8,723 nt of DNA from JAAFIP01 sp043718065 (GCA_043718065.1 JAYSWJ010000216.1:1-8723), one strand, 5' to 3'; numbered from the stretch's first letter, positions 1 to 6,189 are shown. The notes: a model not told the origin generated them from the sequence alone. Made by a program: numbers and translations.

Positions 1-666
1 GCTTTGGGTGCGTAGCTCGCGGGCGATGTGCTGGCGCTGGGCCAGCGGGCGGGCTAAAAATGCGGTTTGCCACGCGCTGCTGCGCACTTGCTGGCGAAAC
101 ACTTGGTAGTCTGTGTCGGCCAGACACAGCTCGTCGCCGTGGCTTAGCAATGTGCGCACGCCGGCAAAATCTAGCACCGTGGGGTCGGGCAGGCCTTGCA
201 TGCCGCAGGCTTTGAGGGCCGCGTCGCCTAGCAGAAAGTCGCGGTTACCGTGCATAAAGTACACCGGGCGCTGGCGGGCGGCTTGGGCTAAAACGTGGGC
301 GCAGCGGTCTTCAAAACACCATGCGGAGGCTGTTTCTTGGTCGTTATTTATCGGGGCAGTCGCTACTGAATAAATAGCTGCTAGAGCAGAATTTACTTGG
401 GTTACAGCACTATTTTGTTGTAAATTAGGGCTTGAAAAAATGCGCACAGCGTGCAGCACATCGTCGCCCGGCCATACCTCAAACAAATCGCCCAATATAA
501 ACACGGCGTCAGCCGTGGTGCATTGCATGTAGCGCTGCCAGGCTTCAAAGTTGGCAGGCTCGCTCTCGTGTAAGTGCAAGTCGGAGATAAAGTCGATCTG
601 CTGCCACGCAGCCGGCGCGATCAGATGGTAAAAATCTGGCAGCGCGGCGGGTACTAAATTAGTCAT
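1..666 (-). CDS. lpxH: UDP-2,3-diacylglucosamine diphosphatase LpxH, 3' end cut by window edge
   Basis: LpxH hydrolyses UDP-2,3-diacylglucosamine to lipid X and UMP, a cytoplasmic-face step of lipid A synthesis. The frame is open from an ATG at 666 to base 1, giving 222 residues; the family is about 240-250 long, so the C-terminus, with the last His-x-His metal ligands, lies outside. Calcineurin-like motifs are visible in order: SDLHLH (D29, H31), ILGDLFE (D60), HGNRDFLLG (N141), SHGDELC (H176). These match the di-manganese ligands of E. coli LpxH. An in-frame TAA four to seven codons upstream with no intervening start supports ATG 666, although no clear ribosome site is seen. Between GDD (67-69) and HGNRD (139-143) there are 69 residues where E. 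coli has about 28; this extra, Asn/Ser/Ala-rich segment includes a repeat-encoded stretch (residues 88-102). It follows ppiB by 126 bp and is probably the last gene of the minus-strand run seen here. Confidence 0.93.
   Translation of the reverse strand, partial: MTNLVPAALPDFYHLIAPAAWQQIDFISDLHLHESEPANFEAWQRYMQCTTADAVFILGDLFEVWPGDDVLHAVRIFSSPNLQQNSAVTQVNSALAAIYSVATAPINNDQETASAWCFEDRCAHVLAQAARQRPVYFMHGNRDFLLGDAALKACGMQGLPDPTVLDFAGVRTLLSHGDELCLADTDYQVFRQQVRSSAWQTAFLARPLAQRQHIARELRTQS
361..405 (-). repeat. Coding-embedded palindromic repeat, copy 1 (inside lpxH)
   Basis: This 45-base stretch matches 2011-2055 at 35 of 45 positions without gaps. The core contains the inverted repeat CTGCT-AG-AGCAG (379-390). 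Read on the minus strand it encodes lpxH residues 88-102 in the same frame as the ppiA copy. On the plus strand all three frames contain stops, so only this orientation can be carried inside a gene. It is AT-rich against the surrounding GC-rich lpxH. A neighbouring inverted repeat, AATTTAC (390-396) with GTAAATT (420-426), suggests the inserted element may reach about 426. I recall similar short repeats (containing AATAGCTGCT) being scattered through Comamonadaceae genomes, but this is memory, not a search. Confidence 0.75.
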
Positions 667-792
667 TACGGTGCACCATGACAGTTAGGCCATCGCGCTC
701 ACGTCGTCACATTGAGCAACGGGCAACCGCACCCCATAAAGCACCCAATAGCAAGCACGGTAGACATCACCACACCAGTGCTGCCGCTGGGC
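667..792. other. ppiB-lpxH intergenic gap, no clear signal
   Basis: There are 126 bases between the ppiB stop and the lpxH start. I see no convincing terminator, promoter or ribosome site. A 22-codon minus-strand frame (ATG at 767, stop ending at 699) fits inside, but it lacks a ribosome site and any recognisable feature, so it is not called as a gene. The gap is longer than expected within a tight operon, so lpxH may be read through from ppiB or have its own unseen promoter. Confidence 0.5.
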
Positions 793-1299
793 CTAAAGCG
801 CTACTGCCTTGGTAATCACCAGGTCGGTGGCGGGCACGTCGTCATGAAAGCCTTTGCGGGCGGTTTTTACCTTGCCCATGGTGTCCACAATCTCGGTGCC
901 CGAAACGACTTTGCCAAACACGGCGTAGCCCCAGCCTTGGCGGCTAGGCGCGGTGTGGTTTAAAAAATCGTTTTTAGCGGTGTTGATAAAAAACTGCGCG
1001 GTGGCGGAATGCGGCTCACCGGTGCGGGCCATGGCCAGGGTGTATTTTTCGTTTTTCAGACCGTTGTTGCCTTCGTTTTCAATCGCGGCGTCCACGCTTT
1101 TTTGTGTCATGGCGGCGTCAAAACCACCGCCTTGCACCATAAAGTTGTCAATCACGCGGTGGAACACGGTGCCGTCGTAGTGGCCCTTGGCCACGTAGGC
1201 CAAAAAGTTAGCCACCGACTTGGGCGCTTTGTCTTGGTACAGCTCGGCCACGATGGTGCCGTGACCGGCGATGTGGAGTTCGACTTGGGGATTTGCCAT
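793..1299 (-). CDS. ppiB: Cytoplasmic cyclophilin-type peptidyl-prolyl cis-trans isomerase
   Basis: This enzyme catalyses cis-trans isomerisation of X-Pro bonds and assists folding. The 168 residues form one complete cyclophilin domain, close to the 164 of E. coli PpiB and very similar along its length. Active-site residues are in place: FHRV (R48), NFMVQGG (F53, M54, Q56), AQFFIN (F103/F104) and the QGWGY tryptophan (W123), the residue linked to cyclosporin binding in human cyclophilin A. There is no signal peptide, so it should be cytoplasmic. The ATG at 1299 directly begins the domain and has a weak GAGA about 9 bases upstream. It lies 48 bases downstream of ppiA, its likely paralogue, and is probably cotranscribed with it. 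Assignment of family is firm; client proteins cannot be read from sequence. Confidence 0.96.
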   Translation of the reverse strand: MANPQVELHIAGHGTIVAELYQDKAPKSVANFLAYVAKGHYDGTVFHRVIDNFMVQGGGFDAAMTQKSVDAAIENEGNNGLKNEKYTLAMARTGEPHSATAQFFINTAKNDFLNHTAPSRQGWGYAVFGKVVSGTEIVDTMGKVKTARKGFHDDVPATDLVITKAVAL

Positions 1300-1347
1300 G
1301 GTGTTATCTCGCTTAAGTAAAAGTGAAAAGTTGAAATGAAAAGTAGA

Positions 1348-2085
1348 CTATTTGACCAGCGTAGCCGTGACGATGCTGACCTGCGTCTTGGGCACATCGG
1401 TAGGGAAAGGCCCGCCTGCAGCGGTGGGCACGGCCTTGATTTTCTCGACTACGTCCATGCCTTTGATAACTTTGCCAAACACGGTGTAGCCCCACAGCTG
1501 GCCTGCGCCCAATAGCTTGGCGCGTGGCGTGCTGGGGTAGGTTTGGCCTTGGTAGCTAAAGTTCAACACCGGGTCACCGTCGGGGATGGGGGTGGGGTCT
1601 AAAAACGCGTTGTCCACCACGTTAATAAAGAACTGGCTGCTGGCCGACTGCGGGTCGCCGGTTCGGGCCATGGCCAACGTGCCGGTGGTGTTTTTCAGGC
1701 CCTTGGCCAGCGCCTCGCGGCCTTCGTGGGCAATGTTGGGACGGGTTTTCTTTTGCTCATATTTAGCGTCAAACCCGCCGCCTTGCACCATAAAGGTACT
1801 GATCACGCGGTGAAACACTGTGCCGTCGTAGTGCTTGTCTTTGACGTACTGCAAAAAGTTCTCGACGGTTTTGGGCGCTTTGTCGGGGTACAGCTCGACG
1901 ATGATGTCGCCCATCGATGTGCTGATTTTGACCTTGGGGGCTGATGCGGTGCTGGCCGCGCTGGTGGCGCTGCCGGGGGCTGCAGTGGCTGTTTGTGCTA
2001 CGGCAACAGGCGCTATTAATGAAATAGCTGCTTGAGCAGTAATTACAAGGGTTAGGCGGCGAAATGTATTAAAAATAGGGCGCAT
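1348..2085 (-). CDS. ppiA: Periplasmic cyclophilin-type peptidyl-prolyl isomerase with signal peptide
   Basis: This is a secreted prolyl isomerase for periplasmic folding. Of 245 residues, 1-30 look like a Sec signal peptide (basic RR at 9-10, hydrophobic 11-28, AVAQ near the cleavage site), followed by an Ala/Ser/Thr linker to about residue 50, then the cyclophilin domain. Active-site residues are present: FHRV (R93), TFMVQGG (F98, M99, Q101), SQFFIN (F152/F153), LWGY (W198). Compared with ppiB and E. coli PpiA, there is an extra loop of about 26 residues at roughly 164-195, rich in Pro and Gly. The ATG overlaps the L,D-transpeptidase stop codon (TGATG), suggesting translational coupling, with an AAGGA about 11 bases upstream. 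Residues 11-25, the hydrophobic signal core, are encoded by a dispersed repeat also found in lpxH. Confidence 0.94.
   Translation of the reverse strand: MRPIFNTFRRLTLVITAQAAISLIAPVAVAQTATAAPGSATSAASTASAPKVKISTSMGDIIVELYPDKAPKTVENFLQYVKDKHYDGTVFHRVISTFMVQGGGFDAKYEQKKTRPNIAHEGREALAKGLKNTTGTLAMARTGDPQSASSQFFINVVDNAFLDPTPIPDGDPVLNFSYQGQTYPSTPRAKLLGAGQLWGYTVFGKVIKGMDVVEKIKAVPTAAGGPFPTDVPKTQVSIVTATLVK
2011..2055 (-). repeat. Coding-embedded palindromic repeat, copy 2 (ppiA signal peptide)
   Basis: This stretch is the partner of 361-405, with 35 of 45 bases identical. It shows two nested inverted repeats: GCTATT (2012-2017) with AATAGC (2023-2028), and CTGCT-TG-AGCAG (2028-2039). Read on the minus strand it supplies ppiA codons 11-25, with codon boundaries aligned exactly as in lpxH; A, A, I and several other residues coincide. 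The opposite strand has a stop in each frame within the element. Confidence 0.75.
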
Positions 2086-3323
2086 CAGCTGACTAATCCT
2101 TCAAAAAATATTTTCCATTGATTTTGCGTGGCACTTGATCTGATCCAATACTGCCGCTTCACAGGCGCGGTGCTAAAACCTGCGCGCACCTCTGAATATG
2201 TGACCACCATCGTAGCATTTTGCCCCCCCTCGGGCGACAGTAACACCGACTGGTCTTTGATCTGTACGGGTTTGCCACGGGCCAGCGCAATGTCGTTTTT
2301 AACCACGCCCGTCCAGTCGGTCAATGTTTTGCCGTAACTGTTGAAATCGCTGGTGTAGTAGGCCATCGTGCGGGTAAGCTCGGCGCTGGCTTTGGCGTTG
2401 CGCCATTGCTCCCAAACGGCGTCAAAGGCGCTGGCCTCGGGGTGGGGCGCGCCGGGGTTAATCCACTGCAGGCTGGGTGCTATCACCACCGGGGTAGAGC
2501 GAATCTCCACGGTGGACAAAATACGCATCAAATCAGGGTTCGACACTGCCACGCAGCCGTCCGTAGCCTTAGGCGCGCGGGCAAACTGGTTGCTGGGCAC
2601 GCCGTGCAGCCAAATGCCGCCACCGGTTTTGCCGCGCCGCAGGTCGTAAGGGTTGGGGTAATTAATAGGCAGCGCGCCTGCACCGTACAGGTCTTTTAGC
2701 GCGTTGGGGTCTAGCGTGTTGGTGACAAAATACACGCCCAGCGGGGTACGCAGGTCGCCTTCGGTAGATTTTTCGATACCCAGCTTGCCGACCGACATAT
2801 AAAAATCGGCAATCAATTTAACCCCCGTGGGCGAATTTTCAAACAGGTACAGCCGCGCGCGCGATGGGTCTACCGCTATGGCGTGCTTGTTGTAGGCCGC
2901 TAGGCGAATAAATTGACTGGGTAGGGCACCTGCGGGTGGGCGCTCGCGCAGGGCTTTGATGCGCAAGAGCGACTCCTCGCGCAGTTCGGTCAAAGTGCCG
3001 GGCAGGGCGGCGCGCACCGTGGCCTCAGGCATGTCGCCCATGGATTTGAGCGGGCGGGTTTGCGCCATCAGCAGGTCGCCGTGCACCAGCTGGGCTAGTG
3101 CGAAATTAGGATAGTCTTTGACCAATTGGTCAGCTTGGCGCAGCGCCTCGCGGGTTTGGGCCTGGCCAATGCGTTGGTAAATTTGAATCAGCCGCGCCTC
3201 AGCGTCTAGCCCTTTGACGGTGACGTTGCGGCTTTTAGGCGAGTAAATTTTTTTAGCGGCGAGTGCGGGAGTACACAGCAGTGCACATACCCACAACGCA
3301 GCGCACAGATTGCGCAATAACAT
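2085..3323 (-). CDS. Secreted L,D-transpeptidase (YkuD fold) with C-terminal NTF2-like domain
   Basis: YkuD enzymes form 3-3 cross-links in peptidoglycan or attach proteins to it, in the periplasm. The 412 residues contain a signal peptide (about 1-22, ending PALA), a helical TPR-like segment (about 42-90), the catalytic domain (about 147-280) and a C-terminal domain (about 300-412). The catalytic signature is clear: IWLHGVP with H240 and ATDGCVAVSN with C257, preceded by the TPLGVYFV strand motif. The C-terminal part, with spaced Trp and Tyr residues and a final WKIFFEG strand, resembles the NTF2-like (Cds6/SnoaL-type) domain and looks related to the end of the TPR protein encoded upstream. 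ATG 3323 places the signal peptide at the very N-terminus. Its stop overlaps the ppiA start by one base. Whether it makes 3-3 cross-links or has another acceptor cannot be told here. Confidence 0.93.
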   Translation of the reverse strand: MLLRNLCAALWVCALLCTPALAAKKIYSPKSRNVTVKGLDAEARLIQIYQRIGQAQTREALRQADQLVKDYPNFALAQLVHGDLLMAQTRPLKSMGDMPEATVRAALPGTLTELREESLLRIKALRERPPAGALPSQFIRLAAYNKHAIAVDPSRARLYLFENSPTGVKLIADFYMSVGKLGIEKSTEGDLRTPLGVYFVTNTLDPNALKDLYGAGALPINYPNPYDLRRGKTGGGIWLHGVPSNQFARAPKATDGCVAVSNPDLMRILSTVEIRSTPVVIAPSLQWINPGAPHPEASAFDAVWEQWRNAKASAELTRTMAYYTSDFNSYGKTLTDWTGVVKNDIALARGKPVQIKDQSVLLSPEGGQNATMVVTYSEVRAGFSTAPVKRQYWIRSSATQNQWKIFFEGLVS

Positions 3324-3350
3324 TCGGCTTCACTTGGGCGGGGGTTGAAA

Positions 3351-3378
3351 TCTATAAATACACGAGGTAAAAACACAA
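3351..3378 (-). promoter_or_regulatory. Possible promoter for the L,D-transpeptidase/ppiA genes
   Basis: On the minus strand TTGTGT (3373-3378) and TATAGA (3351-3356) are separated by 16 bases, a sigma-70-like arrangement with partial matches to both hexamers. The -35-like hexamer lies in one unit of the tandem array, and neighbouring units carry the same or similar hexamers. The site would give a leader of about 20 bases before ATG 3323. AT-richness makes chance matches likely. Confidence 0.3.
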
Positions 3379-3455
3379 GGGCCAAAAACACAAGGCCTCA
3401 AAACACGACGTCTAAAACATGAAATCTGAAAATTCGAGGCTTAAAAATTACAAGC
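3354..3455. repeat. Degenerate 14-15 bp tandem array, about seven units
   Basis: The stretch divides into units of 15, 15, 15, 15, 14, 14 and 14 bases starting at 3354, 3369, 3384, 3399, 3414, 3428 and 3442. Each begins with an A-run followed by a mixed second half (for example AAAAACACAAGGGCC at 3369 and AAAAACACAAGGCCT at 3384, which differ at 2 of 15 bases). Similarity decays toward the right end. It fills most of the 185-base gap between the TPR gene and the L,D-transpeptidase gene. Confidence 0.7.
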
Positions 3456-3475
3456 ATCAGCAGCGCTACAGCTAC

Positions 3476-3510
3476 CAGGCAAGCCGGTCTTCATCAGGCA
3501 AGCCGGCCTT
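3476..3510. repeat. 16 bp direct repeat spanning the TPR gene stop
   Basis: CAGGCAAGCCGGTCTT (3476-3491) and CAGGCAAGCCGGCCTT (3495-3510) differ at one base. The second copy runs into the TAA stop of the TPR gene (3509-3511). GCCGG (3483-3487) can pair with CCGGC (3503-3507), so a weak hairpin is possible just after the stop, but no T-run follows closely and it is not called a terminator. Confidence 0.7.
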
Positions 3511-4597
3511 AACCGCCGCTAACTTCTTTCACAATTACCCAGCGCTCGCCAGCTTTCACTAAGTTAAGCGTTTTGGTGCTGGACACCGACAGTGCATCGG
3601 CGTCGTAGTCTTGCTTAAAGCGGGCCTTGGCTGTGTTGCCGCTGACGGTAATAGCCAAGTTAGACACCTTCACGTTGATTTTGTTCTTGCCGACGATACG
3701 CTTGGTGCGCTCTTGCTCCCAGTTTTTGCGGCCGCCTGCGGCGTCAAAATCTTTGCCGTAGGCGCTGAAGTAGTCGATGGTGTTTTTGGCGCTCCAGGCT
3801 TTGGCCCAGTTTTGCACCGCAGCGGTGATGTCTTGCTCGGCAGCGCCGCTGGCGGCAGCGGCTGGGCTGGCAGGGGCTGGTGCTGGGGCAGGCGCAGGCG
3901 CAGGTGTTGCAGCTGGGGCGTTAACCGGTGGTTTCACAGCAGGTGCTGCAGCTACAGGCGCTGGTGCTGGCGTAGGTGCTACGGCAGTGGGCTGCTTGGC
4001 CGCTGGGGCTGGCGCGGCCGCTATGGCTGTGGGAGCTGCTGCCGCAGCGCGGCCTTTGCTACCCGGTGCAAACAGCTCGCGGATCAGGCCTAGCTTGGGC
4101 TGCACGCCGGTGTTAGTGTTGTCTAACTGCAGCGCTTTGCTATACGCTTGGCTGGCCAGCTTGGCGTACACATCGCCTAAGTTCTCGTGGGCGGTGGCGT
4201 AGCTGGGGTTGGTGCGAATCGCCATTTCTAGCGCGGCGCGGGCTTTGTCAAACTGGCTTTGGCCGGCGTACAGCACAGCCAGGTTGTTGTATGGCTCGGG
4301 CAGCTCGGGGTAGTCTTCTGTTAGCTTGGTAAATACGCCAATCGCGTCGTTGGGCTTGGCCTGCTCGGTAAAAATCACGCCCTTTAAAAAGCGCATTTGC
4401 GCGTCGCGCGGCTTGCCAGCTAAAAATTGGTCTGCTTTGGTGCCTGCCTCGGCCAGTTGGCCTGCGCGCAGCAGGCGGGTAACGTCGGCATATTCGTCGG
4501 CTTGGGCGGCGTAAGGCAGCAGCAAACCCAGGGCCAGACAAGCCGCTATCGCGCAAGGGCGAACACTAAAAGACACCAATGATTTAACTGGAAACAT
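3509..4597 (-). CDS. Secreted TPR protein with Ala/Pro linker and C-terminal NTF2-like domain
   Basis: A probable periplasmic scaffold or adaptor protein; its function is not known to me. The preferred start is ATG 4597 (362 residues): the frame is open to a TTG at 4666, but a second ATG (4609) and that TTG lack ribosome sites, whereas GAGAGG lies just before 4597, and the predicted promoter would start transcription near the TTG. Residues 1-33 are a signal peptide (ending YAAQA). Helical tetratricopeptide repeats occupy about 36-160, with a typical unit at EPYNNLAVLYAGQSQFDKAR. Residues about 184-253 are a low-complexity Ala/Pro linker (bases 3839-4048). Residues 254-362 form an NTF2-like domain (WAKAWSAK, KNWEQER, ERWVIVKEV) resembling the end of the adjacent L,D-transpeptidase. 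The shared domain and adjacency suggest that the two act together in the envelope. Confidence 0.88.
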   Translation of the reverse strand: MFPVKSLVSFSVRPCAIAACLALGLLLPYAAQADEYADVTRLLRAGQLAEAGTKADQFLAGKPRDAQMRFLKGVIFTEQAKPNDAIGVFTKLTEDYPELPEPYNNLAVLYAGQSQFDKARAALEMAIRTNPSYATAHENLGDVYAKLASQAYSKALQLDNTNTGVQPKLGLIRELFAPGSKGRAAAAAPTAIAAAPAPAAKQPTAVAPTPAPAPVAAAPAVKPPVNAPAATPAPAPAPAPAPASPAAAASGAAEQDITAAVQNWAKAWSAKNTIDYFSAYGKDFDAAGGRKNWEQERTKRIVGKNKINVKVSNLAITVSGNTAKARFKQDYDADALSVSSTKTLNLVKAGERWVIVKEVSGG

Positions 4598-4667
4598 AGA
4601 ACCTCTCATCGCAAGAATTGGCACGTTACTAACTGGTAAGCCCTGGTATTGGGCCGTATACTGCAAT

Positions 4668-4696
4668 ATTGTAGCGGCTAGAGCGCTGCATAATTG
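4668..4696 (-). promoter_or_regulatory. Probable promoter of the TPR gene
   Basis: On the minus strand TACAAT (4668-4673) is a five-of-six match to the -10 consensus. Seventeen bases upstream is CAATTA (4691-4696), a poor -35. The start of transcription would be near 4661, giving a leader of about 64 bases to ATG 4597 and ruling out the upstream TTG as the usual start. Confidence 0.45.
4689..4694 (+). promoter_or_regulatory. Possible -10 element of cysS
   Basis: CATAAT matches five of six bases of the -10 consensus and would start transcription near 4701, about 30 bases before ATG 4730. No good -35 is found at the usual spacing (TTGTAG at 4669 is only 14 bases away). It overlaps the -35 region of the divergent TPR promoter, so the two promoters may compete. 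Confidence 0.35.
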
Positions 4697-4729
4697 ATCG
4701 CAACCGTTCCCTTTGGTAGCTACACCCCC

Positions 4730-6166
4730 ATGAGCCTTCGCATTTACAACACGCTGTCGCGTGCATTAGAAGAATTTGTTCCCCTTGTTCCCGGCCAAGT
4801 TGGCATGTACGTTTGCGGCATGACTATTTATGACCTGTGCCACGTGGGCCACGCCCGCATGATGATGGCGTTTGACGTGGTGCAGTGCTGGCTGCGTGCC
4901 AGTGGCTACGAGGTAACTTTTGTGCGCAATATTACCGATATTGACGACAAAATTATCAAGCGTGCGGTAGAGCGCGGCATCACCATTCGCGCGCTAACCG
5001 ACGAGATGATTATCGCCATGCACCGCGACCTAGACGCCCTAGGCGTGGCCCGCCCCACACACGAGCCGCGCGCCACAGAATATGTGCGTGAGATGACCGA
5101 TTTGATTGGCGTGCTGCAGCAAAAAGGCTTGGCCTATCAGGCCGGTGAGGGCAGCGGCCATGGCGACATGAATTTCAGCGTGCGCAAGCTGCCCGGTTAC
5201 GGCAAATTGAGCGGTAAATCGCTAGACCAGCTGCGCGCGGGTGAGCGTGTGGCCGTGCTGGACGGCAAGCAAGACCCACTGGACTTTGTACTGTGGAAAG
5301 CGGCCAAGCCCGATGAGCCTGCAGACGCTAAATACGAATCACCTTTTGGCCCGGGTCGCCCCGGCTGGCATATTGAATGCTCGGCTATGAGCATGGGCGT
5401 GCTGGGTGAGACGTTTGACATTCACGGCGGCGGGGCTGACCTGCAGTTTCCGCACCACGAAAACGAGATTGCCCAAAGCGAAGGCGCGACCGGAAAAACC
5501 TTTGCGCGCTACTGGCTGCACAACGGTTTTTTAAACGTTGACGGCGAGAAAATGAGCAAGTCAGTAGGTAACTTTTTTACCATCCGCGATGTGCTGAAAA
5601 GCTACGACGGCGAGACGATTCGCTATTTTATGATGCGCGTGCACTACCGCAGGCCGTTTAACTTTAGCGACGCTGGGCTCGACGATGCACGCACGGCGCT
5701 TAAGCGCTTGTACACCGTGCTAGATGCTGTGCCGCCTGCTGCTGTGCTGCTAGGCGGGAGCGAGCCCGTGGCGCTGAACGGGAGCGAGCCCGTGGCGCTC
5801 GATTGGACCGAACCGTGGTCTGCCAAGTTCAAGGCCGCGATGGACAACGACTTTGGCACGCCCGAGGCCTTTGCTGTGTTATTTGATTTGGCTAGCGAAA
5901 TCAATCGCAGTAAAAATGCGCAACTCTCAGGCGTGTTGAAAGCATTGGGCGGCGTGCTGGGCTTGTTGCAAAGCCAGCCGACGGCGTATTTGCAATTAGG
6001 CTCTGCGCTGGACGACGCCGCGATTCAAGCGCTGATTGCGCAGCGGGCAGCCGCTAAAGCCAGCAAAGATTTCGCGGGTGCTGACGCGATTCGCAAAGAC
6101 TTGGCTTCTCAAGGTATTGTGCTGAAAGACGCGCCTAGTGGCACGACGTGGGAAGTGCAAAAATGA
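4730..6166 (+). CDS. cysS: Cysteinyl-tRNA synthetase
   Basis: This class I enzyme charges tRNA-Cys with cysteine in the cytoplasm. The 478 residues (E. coli 461) show the class I motifs HVGH (38-41) and KMSKS (274-278), and the zinc ligands of the family: C29, C217 (GWHIEC), H242 and E246 (FPHHENE). RNITDIDDKIIKR (66-78) and HGGGADLQ are also typical. The helical DALR and C-terminal parts follow from about 330 to the end, closing with GIVLKDAPSGTTWE. ATG 4730 (MSLRIYNTLS) matches the family N-terminus; an upstream in-frame TTG (4694) would add 12 unrelated residues and overlaps the -10 element. An eight-residue duplication (GSEPVALN, GSEPVALD; residues 343-358) makes the linker between catalytic and anticodon-side domains longer than usual. 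It heads the plus-strand half and is followed by a hairpin. Confidence 0.97.
   Translation: MSLRIYNTLSRALEEFVPLVPGQVGMYVCGMTIYDLCHVGHARMMMAFDVVQCWLRASGYEVTFVRNITDIDDKIIKRAVERGITIRALTDEMIIAMHRDLDALGVARPTHEPRATEYVREMTDLIGVLQQKGLAYQAGEGSGHGDMNFSVRKLPGYGKLSGKSLDQLRAGERVAVLDGKQDPLDFVLWKAAKPDEPADAKYESPFGPGRPGWHIECSAMSMGVLGETFDIHGGGADLQFPHHENEIAQSEGATGKTFARYWLHNGFLNVDGEKMSKSVGNFFTIRDVLKSYDGETIRYFMMRVHYRRPFNFSDAGLDDARTALKRLYTVLDAVPPAAVLLGGSEPVALNGSEPVALDWTEPWSAKFKAAMDNDFGTPEAFAVLFDLASEINRSKNAQLSGVLKALGGVLGLLQSQPTAYLQLGSALDDAAIQALIAQRAAAKASKDFAGADAIRKDLASQGIVLKDAPSGTTWEVQK
5755..5802 (+). repeat. 24 bp tandem duplication inside cysS
   Basis: Two adjacent 24-base units (5755-5778 and 5779-5802) agree at 22 of 24 positions, the first 21 being identical. 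The unit length is a multiple of three, so the frame is kept and the protein gains one copy of an eight-residue unit GSEPVAL(N/D). Confidence 0.9.
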
Positions 6167-6168
6167 TT

Positions 6169-6189
6169 TGCGTTTATTACGTAAGCGCA
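6169..6189. other. Hairpin just after the cysS stop
   Basis: TGCGTTTA (6169-6176) pairs with TAAGCGCA (6182-6189), with one G-T pair and a five-base loop, three bases after the cysS stop. No T-run follows on the plus strand, so it is a poor intrinsic terminator; it could stabilise the 3' end or be an inactive relic. An 8-base palindrome AGTGCACT follows at 6192-6199. Confidence 0.5.

Noticed and set aside
113..373. Plus-strand open frame of 86 codons
   Set aside because: It is antisense to lpxH, whose motifs are unmistakable; no family features.
699..767. 22-codon minus-strand frame between ppiB and lpxH, Cys-rich
   Set aside because: No ribosome site, too short to judge, and no support from context.
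3460..3477. AGCGCTACAGCTA as a repeat relic
   Set aside because: It matches the repeat family only with a gap and over too few bases to separate from chance.
3611..4202. Two long plus-strand frames rich in Gly/Ala/Cys/Arg/Trp
   Set aside because: They are the reverse of the Ala/Pro-coding linker of the TPR gene; low-complexity GC-rich sequence keeps several frames open.
4598..4666. Longer TPR protein starting at TTG 4666
   Set aside because: It would precede the signal peptide by 23 residues and coincides with the predicted transcription start; ATG 4597 has a ribosome site and places the signal peptide at the N-terminus.
6169..6189. Intrinsic terminator of cysS
   Set aside because: The stem is good but AT-mixed and no T-run follows on the plus strand.
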